Shown here: piece by piece, positions 16,527 to 25,446 of the stretch
How the letters are laid out: the number at the start of each line of letters is the position of its first letter
How positions within the stretch are numbered: the stretch's first letter is position 1
Assembly (NCBI RefSeq): GCF_900109735.1
Contig: NZ_FOAS01000004.1
Coordinates: forward strand, 186,001-250,000
Direction of reading: 5' to 3'
Length of the DNA stretch: 64,000 nt
Source: Atopomonas hussainii
Lineage (GTDB): Bacteria > Pseudomonadota > Gammaproteobacteria > Pseudomonadales > Pseudomonadaceae
The notes under the pieces: model-generated
Told to the model about the DNA's origin: nothing
The model's input: the letters and a program-made list of their open reading frames with translations, nothing else
Database searches by the model: none
Translations under genes and position numbers: made by a program

Positions 16527-18500
16527 ATGCCCTTACGCCTACGCCTGCTCAGCTTATTTGTGCCCCTGCTGCTCGCTACTGTGACGGGCGTCTGGCTGCT
16601 GGCGCAAAACACCCTCGTGGCGCGCTTTGATCGCAGCGACCACGAAGAACTCAACGACCGTCTGCAACAACTCAACCGCCAGCTGTACCAAACCTTACGC
16701 TACCACTTGGCCGTAGCGCGCGACTGGGCTTGGTGGGACGACAGCTTCGAATTTATTGCCCGAGGCAATCCCGAATATATCGACAGCAACCTCAGCGGCG
16801 ACACCCTCGAAAACCTCAACCTGCATCTCGTCATCTATTACGATGCCGCCGGCAAACCTGTACACACCCGGTGGCGCAAAAGCAGCAATCACACCTTGAT
16901 CACCCTCGACGGCCAACCTGCACCGTCTAGCCAAGCACTCCAACCTATGGTCACCACGGCACTGCAAGCACTGCGCATGCAGCACAGCTCCAACAACATT
17001 CGCGACAATCGCGTGCTGTTGGTGCGGGTCGCCAATGTGGTGATGCTCGCCGTACAAGTCAGCATCACCCCCGGCGAAGACCGCAGCACCAGCAACGGCG
17101 CACTGGTGATGGTGCGTCTGCTCGACAAAGCCTGGCAGGAAGAAATGCAATCCGGCCTACGCACCCCCATTCAGCTGCGCCAAGCGAAAACCAGCACGCT
17201 GCCTGCCCTACCACTGAGCCTACCGCTGGATGTTCAAAAGCCGGCGATCACCCTACTCAGCCGCGAAACACCTAGCGAGCATTTGCAAAGCGGCTGGCTG
17301 CGCATTGGCGACGCGCAGCACCAAGCGCAGTTTGATATCGAACTCAGCCTGCCGCGCCAGCTGTACCTGCAAGGCCAGCACAGCGTGGAGTTTTTCTTGA
17401 TCAGCGCGTTTGTGCTCGCCGGGGTGGGGTTATTGATTGGTTTTCTCAGCTTCGAATATTGGGTACTGGTGCCCATTCGGCATATCAACCGGCATATCAA
17501 ACGCATTGCCCAGCAGCCCAAGCACCGCTTGCCCATCACCGGCAACGACGAGCTGACCCGCGTGAGCCGCAGCATCAACCTGATGCTCGACCAGCGCCAA
17601 GACAGCAGCGAACGCGAACGACTGATCCTCGACAACATCAAAGACGGTTACTGCGAGTTAGACGTGCAAGGCCGGCTGACCCGCATCAACCACACCATGC
17701 AAAGCATCATCGGCGCCAGCGAAGAGCAGCTCGTTGGCACCCACTACAGCGCGATGCTGCCGGAAGCACTGCGCCCCACCGCCGAGCATTTCTTCCAAGA
17801 AGCGATTGCCTGTAGCGACCAAATACCGGCCTTTAACAGCCAGTATCAACGTGCCGACGGCAGCCTTGGCCATTTTGAAATTCGCCTGAGCCAAATCACC
17901 GACAGCCAAGACCAGATCTGCGGGTTGCGCGGCATTTTGCGCGACACCTCACGGCAAGAGGCCTACCACAGCGCCTTGTTAGACATGGCCTACCGCGACG
18001 CGCTCACTGGCGTAGGCAACCGCAAAGCTTTTAGCGAACGCTTACAGGGGCTATGTCGCGGCAACGCACCGTTTGCCCTGCTGTTTATCGACTTAGACCA
18101 ATTCAAGCCCGTCAACGACCGCTTTGGCCACGACGTCGGCGATCAGCTGCTCCAGCATGTCGCCAAGCGCTTAAGCGGGTTGCTGCGCGATGACGACCGG
18201 GTGTTTCGCTTAGGCGGCGACGAATTCACCGTCGTGCTGCCCAACACCCAGCGCGAACAAGCTTGGATGATCGCCCAGCGCTTGCTCAATCGGGCCGGCG
18301 AGGACTACGACATCGACGGCACCTGCATCGACTTCATCACCCCCAGCATTGGCCTAGCCATGTACCCCGAGGATGCGCAAGACAGCGAAAGCCTGCTGCG
18401 TGCGGCCGATTTGGCCATGTATGAAGCCAAGCAAGCGCGTAACCGGGTGATGAGCTACAGCCCGGCGCTCGCCACTAGCCACAGCCCCGATACGCCCTAA
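16527..18500 (+). CDS. Membrane diguanylate cyclase: CHASE4-HAMP-PAS-GGDEF
   Basis: A 657-residue inner-membrane protein. A first membrane helix (LLSLFVPLLLATVTGVWLLA) is followed by a periplasmic CHASE4 sensor (about 35-285, with AVARDWAWWDDSFEFI and YIDSNLSGDTLENLNL). Then come a second membrane helix (about 292-315), HAMP (about 315-370), PAS (about 370-490) and GGDEF (about 495-645). The active site LGGDEFTVVLP is intact and RDDD five residues earlier is an I-site. No EAL domain. It should make c-di-GMP on an extracytoplasmic signal of unknown nature. Confidence 0.92.
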   Translation: MPLRLRLLSLFVPLLLATVTGVWLLAQNTLVARFDRSDHEELNDRLQQLNRQLYQTLRYHLAVARDWAWWDDSFEFIARGNPEYIDSNLSGDTLENLNLHLVIYYDAAGKPVHTRWRKSSNHTLITLDGQPAPSSQALQPMVTTALQALRMQHSSNNIRDNRVLLVRVANVVMLAVQVSITPGEDRSTSNGALVMVRLLDKAWQEEMQSGLRTPIQLRQAKTSTLPALPLSLPLDVQKPAITLLSRETPSEHLQSGWLRIGDAQHQAQFDIELSLPRQLYLQGQHSVEFFLISAFVLAGVGLLIGFLSFEYWVLVPIRHINRHIKRIAQQPKHRLPITGNDELTRVSRSINLMLDQRQDSSERERLILDNIKDGYCELDVQGRLTRINHTMQSIIGASEEQLVGTHYSAMLPEALRPTAEHFFQEAIACSDQIPAFNSQYQRADGSLGHFEIRLSQITDSQDQICGLRGILRDTSRQEAYHSALLDMAYRDALTGVGNRKAFSERLQGLCRGNAPFALLFIDLDQFKPVNDRFGHDVGDQLLQHVAKRLSGLLRDDDRVFRLGGDEFTVVLPNTQREQAWMIAQRLLNRAGEDYDIDGTCIDFITPSIGLAMYPEDAQDSESLLRAADLAMYEAKQARNRVMSYSPALATSHSPDTP

Positions 18501-18581
18501 GGCGCACTCTTAAGCCGCGTGCCGCTGTTTAAAGCACAGCAGATCGGTACACTAAGCGCTCACCCGTTCTAGGAGTGCGCT

Positions 18582-19316
18582 GTGAACCATCCGGTCATTT
18601 CCCCCCCGCAATATTTCATTGAAGGCTTCAGCTACATGCTGCGCCCCGGCCTTCGGGCTTTTGTCATGCTGCCGCTGCTGGTGAACATCTTGGTGTTCGG
18701 CGGGATGATTTATTGGGCCTTCGGTGAGTTCGACTACTGGGTGAACTACTTCATGCCCAGCCTGCCGGATTGGGCCAGTTTTCTTAACTATATCCTCTGG
18801 CCGCTGTTCGCTTTGTTAGTGCTGGTCATCGTGTTTTTCACCTTTACCGTGGTGGCCAACATCATTGCCGCGCCGTTCAATGGTTTTCTCGCCGAGAAGG
18901 TCGAGATCATGGCGCGCGGCGAAGACCGCACGCAGCCGTTTCGCCTGGCCGACTTAGCGCCCTTAGTGGGGCGCAGCATTGCCCGCGAACTGCGCAAACT
19001 GGCCTACTTCGCACCACGCGCGATTGGGCTCTTGGTGCTTTCGCTGATTCCCGGTTTAAACATCATTGCCGCGCCGCTGTGGCTGCTGTTTGGCGCATGG
19101 ATGATGGCTGTGCAATATCTCGACTACCCCTGCGACAACAACCAAGTGAGCTTTCCCGACATGCTCAGCTGGCTGCGTGAACGGCGCTGGGGCTCGCTCA
19201 GCTTTGGCGGTGTGGTGTATGTGGCCACACTGATCCCGCTGGCCAATCTGTTCTGTATGCCGGCGGCCGTCATCGGCGCCACCCTGTACTGGGTACGTGA
19301 AACTCCCAGCGCCTAA
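18582..19316 (+). CDS. cysZ: Sulfate transporter CysZ
   Basis: A 244-residue inner-membrane sulfate permease that feeds cysteine synthesis. Hydrophobic segments begin near residues 28, 70, 145 and 210. The family signature [20 protein letters not shown] follows the second segment. It starts with GTG. The size matches CysZ. Neighbouring genes are not sulfur genes. Confidence 0.9.
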   Translation: MNHPVISPPQYFIEGFSYMLRPGLRAFVMLPLLVNILVFGGMIYWAFGEFDYWVNYFMPSLPDWASFLNYILWPLFALLVLVIVFFTFTVVANIIAAPFNGFLAEKVEIMARGEDRTQPFRLADLAPLVGRSIARELRKLAYFAPRAIGLLVLSLIPGLNIIAAPLWLLFGAWMMAVQYLDYPCDNNQVSFPDMLSWLRERRWGSLSFGGVVYVATLIPLANLFCMPAAVIGATLYWVRETPSA

Positions 19317-19340
19317 GCGCACGCAGCACAGGCGTGCCAA

Positions 19341-19368
19341 GGTCATGTTTCGTTCATAAAACGGTCAC
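19341..19368 (+). promoter_or_regulatory. PhoB-box-like phased direct repeats
   Basis: Three hexamers of the (G)GTCAT type, GGTCAT (19341), GTTCAT (19352) and GGTCAC (19363), are spaced exactly 11 bp apart. The last two give an 18-bp match (19351-19368) to the Pho box CTGTCATAWAWCTGTCAY at about 15 positions. This suggests phosphate-starvation control of the following glycosyltransferase. Confidence 0.6.
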
Positions 19369-19401
19369 TCTTTCGCCACTCATTAGCGCCAGAGTGACCG
19401 T
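19361..19401 (+). promoter_or_regulatory. Inverted repeat abutting the glycosyltransferase start
   Basis: ACGGTCACTCT (19361-19371) and AGAGTGACCGT (19391-19401) are a perfect 11-bp inverted repeat with a 19-base loop, ending directly before the ATG at 19402. It shares bases with the third Pho-like hexamer. It might be an operator or a translation-blocking hairpin. Confidence 0.55.
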
Positions 19402-20580
19402 ATGAATGCACCGTCTTTGCTGCTCAATGCCGCACACCACAGCACACTGCCCCTGCACTTGGCTTTAGTGAGCGAAACCTACGCGCCCGAGGTAAACGGG
19501 GTTGCCCACACCCTGAAACACTGGGTGGAAGGTCTGCGTGAGCGCGGCCACCGGGTAAGCATCATTCGCCCCCGACAAGCCCACGAGCCGGCCAAGCAGG
19601 CCGATCACCTGTTAGTGCGCGGCGCCCCGATACCCGGTTATCCCGAGCTGCAATGGGGCGTGTCAGCGCACCACAAACTGCTGCGCCAGTGGCGCCGCGA
19701 GCGCCCCGATGTGGTGTATGTCGCCACCGAAGGGCCGCTGGGCTTGTCAGCACTACGTGCGGCGAACAAATTGGCGATTCCCTGCTTAAGCGGCTTTCAC
19801 ACCAACTTTCAGCAGTACAGTCAGCATTACCGCTTTGGCTGGCTGCAAAGCCTGTTGGAGCAATACCTGCGCTGGTTCCACAACCGCAGCCAGCGCACCT
19901 TAGTGCCCAGCGAGCAACAGCAGCGCGCCCTCGTGCACCTGGGCATTCACAACAGTCACGTGTTAGGTCGCGGCGTCGACGGCCAGCGCTTTTGCCCCAG
20001 CCGCCGCGATGAGCGCTTGCGCGCGCAATGGGGGGCCAACGAGCAGACCCCGGCCTTGCTGTATGTGGGCCGTTTGGCGGCGGAGAAAAACCTCGCGCTG
20101 CTCCTGCACAGCTATCAAGCCTTGGCCAAGCCGCTGCCGTTGGTCATCGTCGGCGATGGGCCGCTGCGCAAGAGCCTGCAAAAAGCCCTGCCACAGGCGC
20201 ACTTTACCGGCACGCTGGTGGGCGATGAGTTGGCCCGTCACTACGCCAGTGCCGACGTGTTCGTGTTTCCCTCGCGCAGCGAAACCTTCGGTAATGTGGT
20301 GTTAGAGGCCATGGCCAGTGGCTTGGCCACCTTAGCCTATGATCTAGCCGCCGCCAGCATGCTGATCGAGCATGGGCACAACGGCCTGTTAGCGATTGAT
20401 GGCGATGAGCAAGCCTTCTGCCAAGCCTTGCAAGACTGCGCGCAAGACAGCGAACTACGCCGCCGCTTGCGCCTCAATGCGCGCAAAAGCGCCACCGCCT
20501 TCAGTTGGCAGCACATTGTCGGCGAGTTGGAGCAGCTGCTCCAACAAACCCAGCAGACGCCCCTTACAAACCGTCATTAG
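19402..20580 (+). CDS. GT4-type glycosyltransferase, possibly phosphate-starvation lipid glycosyltransferase
   Basis: A 392-residue GT-B retaining glycosyltransferase (family GT4). The N-terminal domain opens LALVSETYAPEVNGVAHTLK with the acceptor glycine loop. The C-terminal domain has LLYVGRLAAEKNLALLL, VGDGPLRKSL and the donor motif SRSETFGNVVLEAMASG with its EX7E glutamates. Related enzymes glycosylate diacylglycerol during phosphate starvation; the Pho-like repeats support that idea, but the substrate is inferred. Its last 17 bp overlap the convergent DegV gene. Confidence 0.85.
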   Translation: MNAPSLLLNAAHHSTLPLHLALVSETYAPEVNGVAHTLKHWVEGLRERGHRVSIIRPRQAHEPAKQADHLLVRGAPIPGYPELQWGVSAHHKLLRQWRRERPDVVYVATEGPLGLSALRAANKLAIPCLSGFHTNFQQYSQHYRFGWLQSLLEQYLRWFHNRSQRTLVPSEQQQRALVHLGIHNSHVLGRGVDGQRFCPSRRDERLRAQWGANEQTPALLYVGRLAAEKNLALLLHSYQALAKPLPLVIVGDGPLRKSLQKALPQAHFTGTLVGDELARHYASADVFVFPSRSETFGNVVLEAMASGLATLAYDLAAASMLIEHGHNGLLAIDGDEQAFCQALQDCAQDSELRRRLRLNARKSATAFSWQHIVGELEQLLQQTQQTPLTNRH

Positions 20581-21523
20581 CCCCGGCAAACGCGGCGGCC
20601 AAGGCGCCGGCGCCTAAGTTGATCATGCCGGTCATGCTTAACGGGGCCAGATACAGGCTCACCCCACGCTTGGGGCACAAGGCCTCCAAGGCTTGGAAGG
20701 CCGGCATCTGTTTTAAGTCCTGCATATCGCCGGCATAACTGATGCACAAGTGCGGCGCTTCCAGCGTGGCGCTATCCACTCGCTCGGCCAAGAACTTAAA
20801 CAGTTTGTCTGCCGCTTTGGCGAAGCCTTTACCGCCAACATGCACCTTCTCAACGCCGTTACGCAGCTCCACCAAGGGCTTCACATCCAGCATCGAGCCT
20901 AAGCCCAGCGCCGCGCCTTTGAGCCAAATAGCCGCGCCTTTGCGGTTGTCGCCTTTTTTCAGCGCCTCGTTACGTAAACGATCCAAATCATTAGGCACCA
21001 AATACACGCCAATCTGGCTGCGCAGTTTTTCCAGCATGGTGCGGATCGCGTTGGGGTGTGCGCCGGCTTTTAGTAGGCGCACCGCTTCGGCAGCTAACAC
21101 GCCTTGGCCACTGAACGCCGTTTCGCTGTCGATCACCCGCAGGGTGAAGTCGCCGCTTTGCCCGGCGGCTTCGCGCTGGCTTTGCGCCTTGGGCATAACG
21201 GTGGTGGCCGCTTGCGCCGCTTGCTCATAAATGCCGCTACGGGCAGCGGCAACGGTCATGCAGTAGACCAAGTCGTAGCGCTCAACGAGCTCTTCGAGAA
21301 TCCACGGTTGCAGCTGCTCGGCGCCCACTGGCGAAGTGTGGCTTTCCGGCAATCCGCCAGCCTGCACGCGCTTTAAAAACGCGCCCATGGTGTCGGGAAT
21401 GCGCCGATCGATAACCAGCTCGTCACCGATGTGCAAATGAATGGGTAACACACGAATATCGTTGTCGCGCAGAAACTCGTGCGGCAGATCGCAGGTGGCA
21501 TCGACCACCAAGCCAATACGCAT
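20564..21523 (-). CDS. DegV family fatty-acid-binding protein
   Basis: A 319-residue DegV/EDD-fold protein. In characterised relatives (FakB) it binds a fatty acid for phosphorylation by FakA; no FakA gene is in view. The start IGLVVDATCDLPHEFL is canonical. SHTSPVGAEQLQPW matches the TSxPS-type lipid head-group loop and VIDSETAFSGQGVLAAEA the second conserved block. Tail-to-tail overlap with the glycosyltransferase. Confidence 0.87.
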   Translation of the reverse strand: MRIGLVVDATCDLPHEFLRDNDIRVLPIHLHIGDELVIDRRIPDTMGAFLKRVQAGGLPESHTSPVGAEQLQPWILEELVERYDLVYCMTVAAARSGIYEQAAQAATTVMPKAQSQREAAGQSGDFTLRVIDSETAFSGQGVLAAEAVRLLKAGAHPNAIRTMLEKLRSQIGVYLVPNDLDRLRNEALKKGDNRKGAAIWLKGAALGLGSMLDVKPLVELRNGVEKVHVGGKGFAKAADKLFKFLAERVDSATLEAPHLCISYAGDMQDLKQMPAFQALEALCPKRGVSLYLAPLSMTGMINLGAGALAAAFAGANDGL

Positions 21524-21665
21524 GATTCACTCCAGTCAGCGCTCGCGGCGCCATTGTTGTTTTGGGAGTGCCTTTACTGCGCCAAGCGCCAAGGGCAGCG
21601 CTGCGTGGAGTTAGCAGTAAAAGCTTGTCGAACAATGTGCCGCATTGTGACAAGCATCACAAGCC

Positions 21666-21700
21666 AACCGAGGACGGGTGAACAACCCGCCCTCGGTTTT
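21666..21700. terminator. Bidirectional terminator after the OYE gene
   Basis: AACCGAGGACGGG pairs with CCCGCCCTCGGTT (one mismatch) followed by further T. It lies between the minus-strand OYE gene stop and the DegV gene. Confidence 0.6.
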
Positions 21701-21707
21701 GGCCGAA

Positions 21708-22811
21708 TTACACCAAGCTCATCAAGGCTTCGCGCGAGAACGGCTTGATGTCTTCGAGGCGATTTTCACGCACTTTAATCGCCCAATCCGGGTCGACCAG
21801 CAGCGCACGACCAACCGCCACCAAGTCGAACTCTTGCTTGTTGAGGCGCTCCAGCAGGCCTTCGATGCCGGCCGGCTGGGCCACTTTGTCGGTGTTGACC
21901 ATAAACTGCAGGAACTCACCGTCCAGCCCCACGCTGCCCACGGTGATGGTCGGCTTGCCGGTCAGCTGACGCGTCCAGCCCGCCAGGTTCAGCTCGCTGC
22001 CTTCAAACTCTGGCTCCCAGAAACGGCGTGTAGAGCAGTGGAAAATATCCACGCCTGCATCCGACAGCGGCTGCAAGAAGGCGCCGAGTTCTTCCGGGGT
22101 TTGCACCAAACGCGCGGTGTAGTCTTGCTGCTTCCACTGTGAGAAGCGCAGGATGATCGGGAACTCCGGGCCCACCGCAGCACGCACGGCCTTGATCAGC
22201 TCGATGGCAAAACGCGAACGATCCGCCAAGCTGCCGCCGTAGCCGTCGGTACGCTGGTTGGTGCCTTCCCAGAAGAACTGGTCGATCAAGTAGCCATGCG
22301 CACCGTGGATTTCTACGCCGTCCATGCCGATGGCTTGCGCGTCTTTGGCGGCTTGGGCGAAGGCGGCGATCACGTCGTTGATGTCGTCTTGCGTCATGCC
22401 ATGCACGACTTCTTTGCCGTCTTTAAGTTTTTCCATCGGGCCGTAACCCGGCACGCTGGCATCCGGTTCGGTGCCCAAGCGGCGCACATTACCCACGTGC
22501 CACAGCTGCGGGACGATTTTGCCGCCTTCGGCGTGCACAGCGTCGACCACTTGCTTCCAACCGGCCAGCGCATCTTCACCGTAGAAGCGCGGCACGTTCG
22601 GGTAGCCGTTGCTGGCCACATGATTCACCGTGGTGCCTTCGGTGATGATCAAACCCACGCCAGCCGCCGCACGGCGACGGTAGTACTCGACCACTTTGGC
22701 ATTCGGCACGCCACCGGGGGAAAACGAGCGGGTCATCGGTGCCATAACCACACGGGTCGGCAGGGTCAGATTACCTAAGGTGAATTGTTCAAACAGAGCG
22801 TTGGCAGACAT
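21708..22811 (-). CDS. Old Yellow Enzyme family NADH:flavin oxidoreductase
   Basis: A 367-residue FMN enzyme of the Old Yellow Enzyme family that reduces activated alkenes, quinones or nitro compounds. The beta-barrel opening LGNLTLPTRVVMAPMTRS, the active-site DGVEIHGAHGYLIDQFFW (His/His pair) and the closing VGRALLVDPDW are intact. Start ATG at 22811 follows GGAG. The gene is preceded by the TetR gene 74 bp away, and both have the same operator-like motif upstream, as in NemR/NemA-type pairs. Confidence 0.92.
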   Translation of the reverse strand: MSANALFEQFTLGNLTLPTRVVMAPMTRSFSPGGVPNAKVVEYYRRRAAAGVGLIITEGTTVNHVASNGYPNVPRFYGEDALAGWKQVVDAVHAEGGKIVPQLWHVGNVRRLGTEPDASVPGYGPMEKLKDGKEVVHGMTQDDINDVIAAFAQAAKDAQAIGMDGVEIHGAHGYLIDQFFWEGTNQRTDGYGGSLADRSRFAIELIKAVRAAVGPEFPIILRFSQWKQQDYTARLVQTPEELGAFLQPLSDAGVDIFHCSTRRFWEPEFEGSELNLAGWTRQLTGKPTITVGSVGLDGEFLQFMVNTDKVAQPAGIEGLLERLNKQEFDLVAVGRALLVDPDWAIKVRENRLEDIKPFSREALMSLV

Positions 22812-22831
22812 GGGTTCTCCAAGGTCAAACT

Positions 22832-22845
22832 GACCGGTCGTCTCG
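22832..22845. promoter_or_regulatory. Operator-like motif upstream of the OYE gene
   Basis: GACCGGTCGTCTCG lies 21 bp upstream of the OYE start and recurs with one change at 23499, in front of tetR. It contains the palindrome GACCGGTC. Confidence 0.6.
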
Positions 22846-22885
22846 TTAAATGCTAAGCCTCGCCCGTAGGCACTGGCCGCACGGG

Positions 22886-23485
22886 TTAAGGTTGCAATAA
22901 GCGCTCTAGGCGCAGGACAAAAGCATTGAGGGGGGCAAGGTCGTTGCCGACTTTTAGGCGGGTTAACACGCCCTGCCAAGCATTGGCGATAAACAGGGCG
23001 AGGTTGTCGCAGTCTTCTTCGGCGGCCAGCGCGCCTTGCTGTTGGGCTTCGCGCAGACAGGCGGCCAACAGGCGTACCGACTCATCCAACACCGCTGCAA
23101 CGTGCTCGCCAATGGCCGGCACCGCCTCGCTCATTTCAAAGCTCAAGCTGCCAATAAAGCAGTGGCACTGCACGCCCTGCGGTTGGCTAAAGTAAGCCTG
23201 CAAGTCGCGGTAGTAATCGAGAATGCGCGCCAGCGGCGCTTTGTCGGCATTGCTGAGCGCTTGCGCATAACGCTGCAAGCGCGGCTGATAGATAGACGCA
23301 AGCGCGGCCAAGGCAAAGTCTTCTTTGCTGGCGAAGTAGTGATAAAAGCTGCCCTTGGGGATGCCGGCGGCTTGAACTATCTCCTGCACGCCGGTGCCGT
23401 GATAGCCACGGCGCATCATCACCGCCGCGCCTTTGGCGAGGATCAGATCGCGTTTATCGTGTTTGTCGAGCTTGAGTGTTTGCAT
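22886..23485 (-). CDS. TetR family repressor, NemR-like
   Basis: A 199-residue regulator with an N-terminal TetR helix-turn-helix (about 12-58, with GVQEIVQAAGIPKGSFYHYF) and a variable ligand domain. CHCF near residue 107 gives Cys residues in the place where NemR-type repressors sense electrophiles; that match is inference. It is upstream of, and co-directional with, the OYE gene. Matching operator motifs lie before both genes, so autoregulation and control of the reductase are likely. Confidence 0.87.
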   Translation of the reverse strand: MQTLKLDKHDKRDLILAKGAAVMMRRGYHGTGVQEIVQAAGIPKGSFYHYFASKEDFALAALASIYQPRLQRYAQALSNADKAPLARILDYYRDLQAYFSQPQGVQCHCFIGSLSFEMSEAVPAIGEHVAAVLDESVRLLAACLREAQQQGALAAEEDCDNLALFIANAWQGVLTRLKVGNDLAPLNAFVLRLERLLQP

Positions 23486-23498
23486 GCGGCGAGGATAT

Positions 23499-23512
23499 GA
23501 CCGATCGTCTCG
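23499..23512. promoter_or_regulatory. Operator-like motif upstream of the TetR gene
   Basis: GACCGATCGTCTCG, 13 of 14 identical to the motif at 22832-22845 and in the same orientation, 14 bp upstream of the tetR start. Confidence 0.6.
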
Positions 23513-23589
23513 CCTCGCCCAGCACTATTGATTTTGGTGATAGCACGCCCAGCACTGCGCCGTTAGCGCGCCACAAACACCGCCTCGGC

Positions 23590-24234
23590 TCAGTGCTTGC
23601 TCTCTAAGCGCAGCACGCCGTTGTCTTCTTTAAAGCTCACCCGCGACAACCAGCTCATGCCCAGCAGCGCTTCGGTGGGAAAGTCGCCGCCCAGCACCAC
23701 CGCCTCAACGCCAAGCACATCAATGCCGCCGATCTTCACGCTGTTGAGCTTAACCCGCCAGCCTTTGACATTGCCGCCAGCAGTGCTGGCCACCATAGGG
23801 GAACCCTGCACGCGGTAATCAATCCCTAAGCGCTTGGCGTAAGCCTCGTTCATGGCAATCGAGGTGGCGCCGGTATCCACCATAAATTGCATGGTTTGCC
23901 CATTCACCGCGCCGGTGACCCAGTAATGCCCATCATTGGAGCGCGCCACGCTGAAACTGGTTTTCGGCGTGTTCACACTGGCCGAGGCCGAGGTATCCCG
24001 CGAGAGGCCCAAGGTGCGGGTTTGCCCGTCGACCTCCAGCACCGCTTCACGGGTGGTGGCACTGATCAGCTTGACGCCTTTGGGGCCCACTTCGCCGGCG
24101 CGCAGCAGCTTACGCTGGCCATCGACACTCACCACCGCGCCGTCGTTAAACAGCCCCACCACCTGCACAATCGGCGCGGCCTGCGCGCTGGCACCACTGA
24201 CTGCCAACAGGGCAGCCGCCATCCAATGCTTCAC
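23590..24234 (-). CDS. Periplasmic retropepsin-like aspartic protease (TIGR02281-type)
   Basis: A 214-residue protein with a signal peptide (HWMAAALLAVSGASAQA). The C-terminal part (about 115-210) is a single-domain clan AA aspartic protease: FMVDTGATSIAM carries the catalytic DTGAT, and LLGMSWLSRV is the second conserved strand. Such retropepsin-like proteins act as dimers; the target is not known. I chose the GTG at 24234 because AAGGAG lies six bases upstream. It starts right at the stop of the solute-binding protein gene. Confidence 0.82.
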   Translation of the reverse strand: MKHWMAAALLAVSGASAQAAPIVQVVGLFNDGAVVSVDGQRKLLRAGEVGPKGVKLISATTREAVLEVDGQTRTLGLSRDTSASASVNTPKTSFSVARSNDGHYWVTGAVNGQTMQFMVDTGATSIAMNEAYAKRLGIDYRVQGSPMVASTAGGNVKGWRVKLNSVKIGGIDVLGVEAVVLGGDFPTEALLGMSWLSRVSFKEDNGVLRLESKH

Positions 24235-24235
24235 A

Positions 24236-24982
24236 CTACTCTCCTTGCGGAACCACTTTGACAAACGGAGCATACGGCCAATCCCAGCGTTCATACACCT
24301 TGCGGATCACACCTTGGCGGTATAACTCATCCATGCGCAGGTCGAAATAATCGCGCAGCGCGCGGCCTTCATCGGTATCGCTAAAGGCTACATATAAAGG
24401 CACCTGCGCCACCTCATGCACCGCCAATAGCGCCGCCTGCTCGGGTGTGGCGCGGGCGAGAATTTCTTCCACCTCCACCACACCGTCGATATAGGCATCC
24501 AGCCGATCACGCACCAGCATATTGACCACGCCCGTGGTGCGCGGAAACTCTTGATACTGCATGCGCACCGGGATGTATTGATCCATTTTGTAGCCGTGCA
24601 ACGAGCCCACGCGCATGTCTTTTAGCTGCTCAGCACGGCTGATATGGCGCTTAGCCAACGCCAGTGCGCCCAAACGGTCGGCATCAATTGGCCAACGCGG
24701 GTACACGGCTTGCGGCTCTTCATTAATGTATGAACCCACCCACGCATGGCGCTGGCCTTGCAGCACTAAGCCCACAGAGCGGGTATACGGCATGCTCTCG
24801 AATTGCAGCTCAGTGACGCCGGTAAACACTTCACGCAGAAGATCCCACGCCATGCCGCGCCCGTCGGCTTCAGTAAGCCCGGTCCAGACTTCGCTGGCGA
24901 TCAGCGTTTTAGCCGGCAATAGCGGCGGCGAATCGGCGTGGCTTACGACGCCGGCCAGAGTAAGGAATACCCCACAAACCAC
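24236..24982 (-). CDS. Substrate-binding-protein-like periplasmic protein (SBP_bac_3)
   Basis: A 248-residue protein of the family 3 solute-binding fold. A signal segment (VVCGVFLTLAGVVSHA) precedes features such as MAWDLLREVFTGV and RMDELYRQGVIRKVYERWD, typical of amino-acid-binding proteins. No ABC permease or ATPase gene is adjacent, so it may be an orphan sensor-like member. The start is most likely the GTG at 24982, inside the end of pgpA (40-bp overlap). The longer open frame upstream is Arg-rich and is the shadow of pgpA. Confidence 0.75.
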   Translation of the reverse strand: MVCGVFLTLAGVVSHADSPPLLPAKTLIASEVWTGLTEADGRGMAWDLLREVFTGVTELQFESMPYTRSVGLVLQGQRHAWVGSYINEEPQAVYPRWPIDADRLGALALAKRHISRAEQLKDMRVGSLHGYKMDQYIPVRMQYQEFPRTTGVVNMLVRDRLDAYIDGVVEVEEILARATPEQAALLAVHEVAQVPLYVAFSDTDEGRALRDYFDLRMDELYRQGVIRKVYERWDWPYAPFVKVVPQGE

Positions 24983-25446
24983 AGCCCCAGCTGCAGCAAG
25001 GCCCAGGCGAAGACGCCGGCCAAGAGATCGTCGAGCATGATGCCCCAACCGCCGTGCACGTGTTTGTCGCACCAGCTGATGGGCCAAGGCTTGCTGATGT
25101 CGATCAGGCGAAACAGCGCGAAGGCTGCTAGCCACACCGACCAATGCGCAGGAGCTAGCCATAAGGTGATCCACAGTCCAACGAATTCATCCCAGACGAT
25201 GCCGCCATGATCGTGCACGCCCAGATCCCGTGATACCCGCTCGCACAGCCAGATACCAAAAACTGCCGCCATTAAGATTAGCAGCGCAGCCAGTAGCGGA
25301 CTGACAAACTGCAAAGCAATGCCAAACGGCAAGGCCGCCAAGGTGCCCCAGGTGCCAGGCGCTTTCGGCATAGCGCCGGAGCCTAAACCAAAGGCGAGAA
25401 AATGCCACGGATTACGCCACACCGAGGCCGGGGTTACATCAGCCAT
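24943..25446 (-). CDS. pgpA: Phosphatidylglycerophosphatase A
   Basis: A 167-residue inner-membrane enzyme that removes phosphate from phosphatidylglycerophosphate to give phosphatidylglycerol. Conserved motifs are FGLGSGAMPKAPGTWGTL near the start, GIVWDEFVG (metal-binding acidic pair) and FRLIDISKPWPISW with DDLLAGV at the end. It overlaps thiL by 8 bp, the usual arrangement in pseudomonads. Confidence 0.95.
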   Translation of the reverse strand: MADVTPASVWRNPWHFLAFGLGSGAMPKAPGTWGTLAALPFGIALQFVSPLLAALLILMAAVFGIWLCERVSRDLGVHDHGGIVWDEFVGLWITLWLAPAHWSVWLAAFALFRLIDISKPWPISWCDKHVHGGWGIMLDDLLAGVFAWALLQLGLWFVGYSLLWPAS

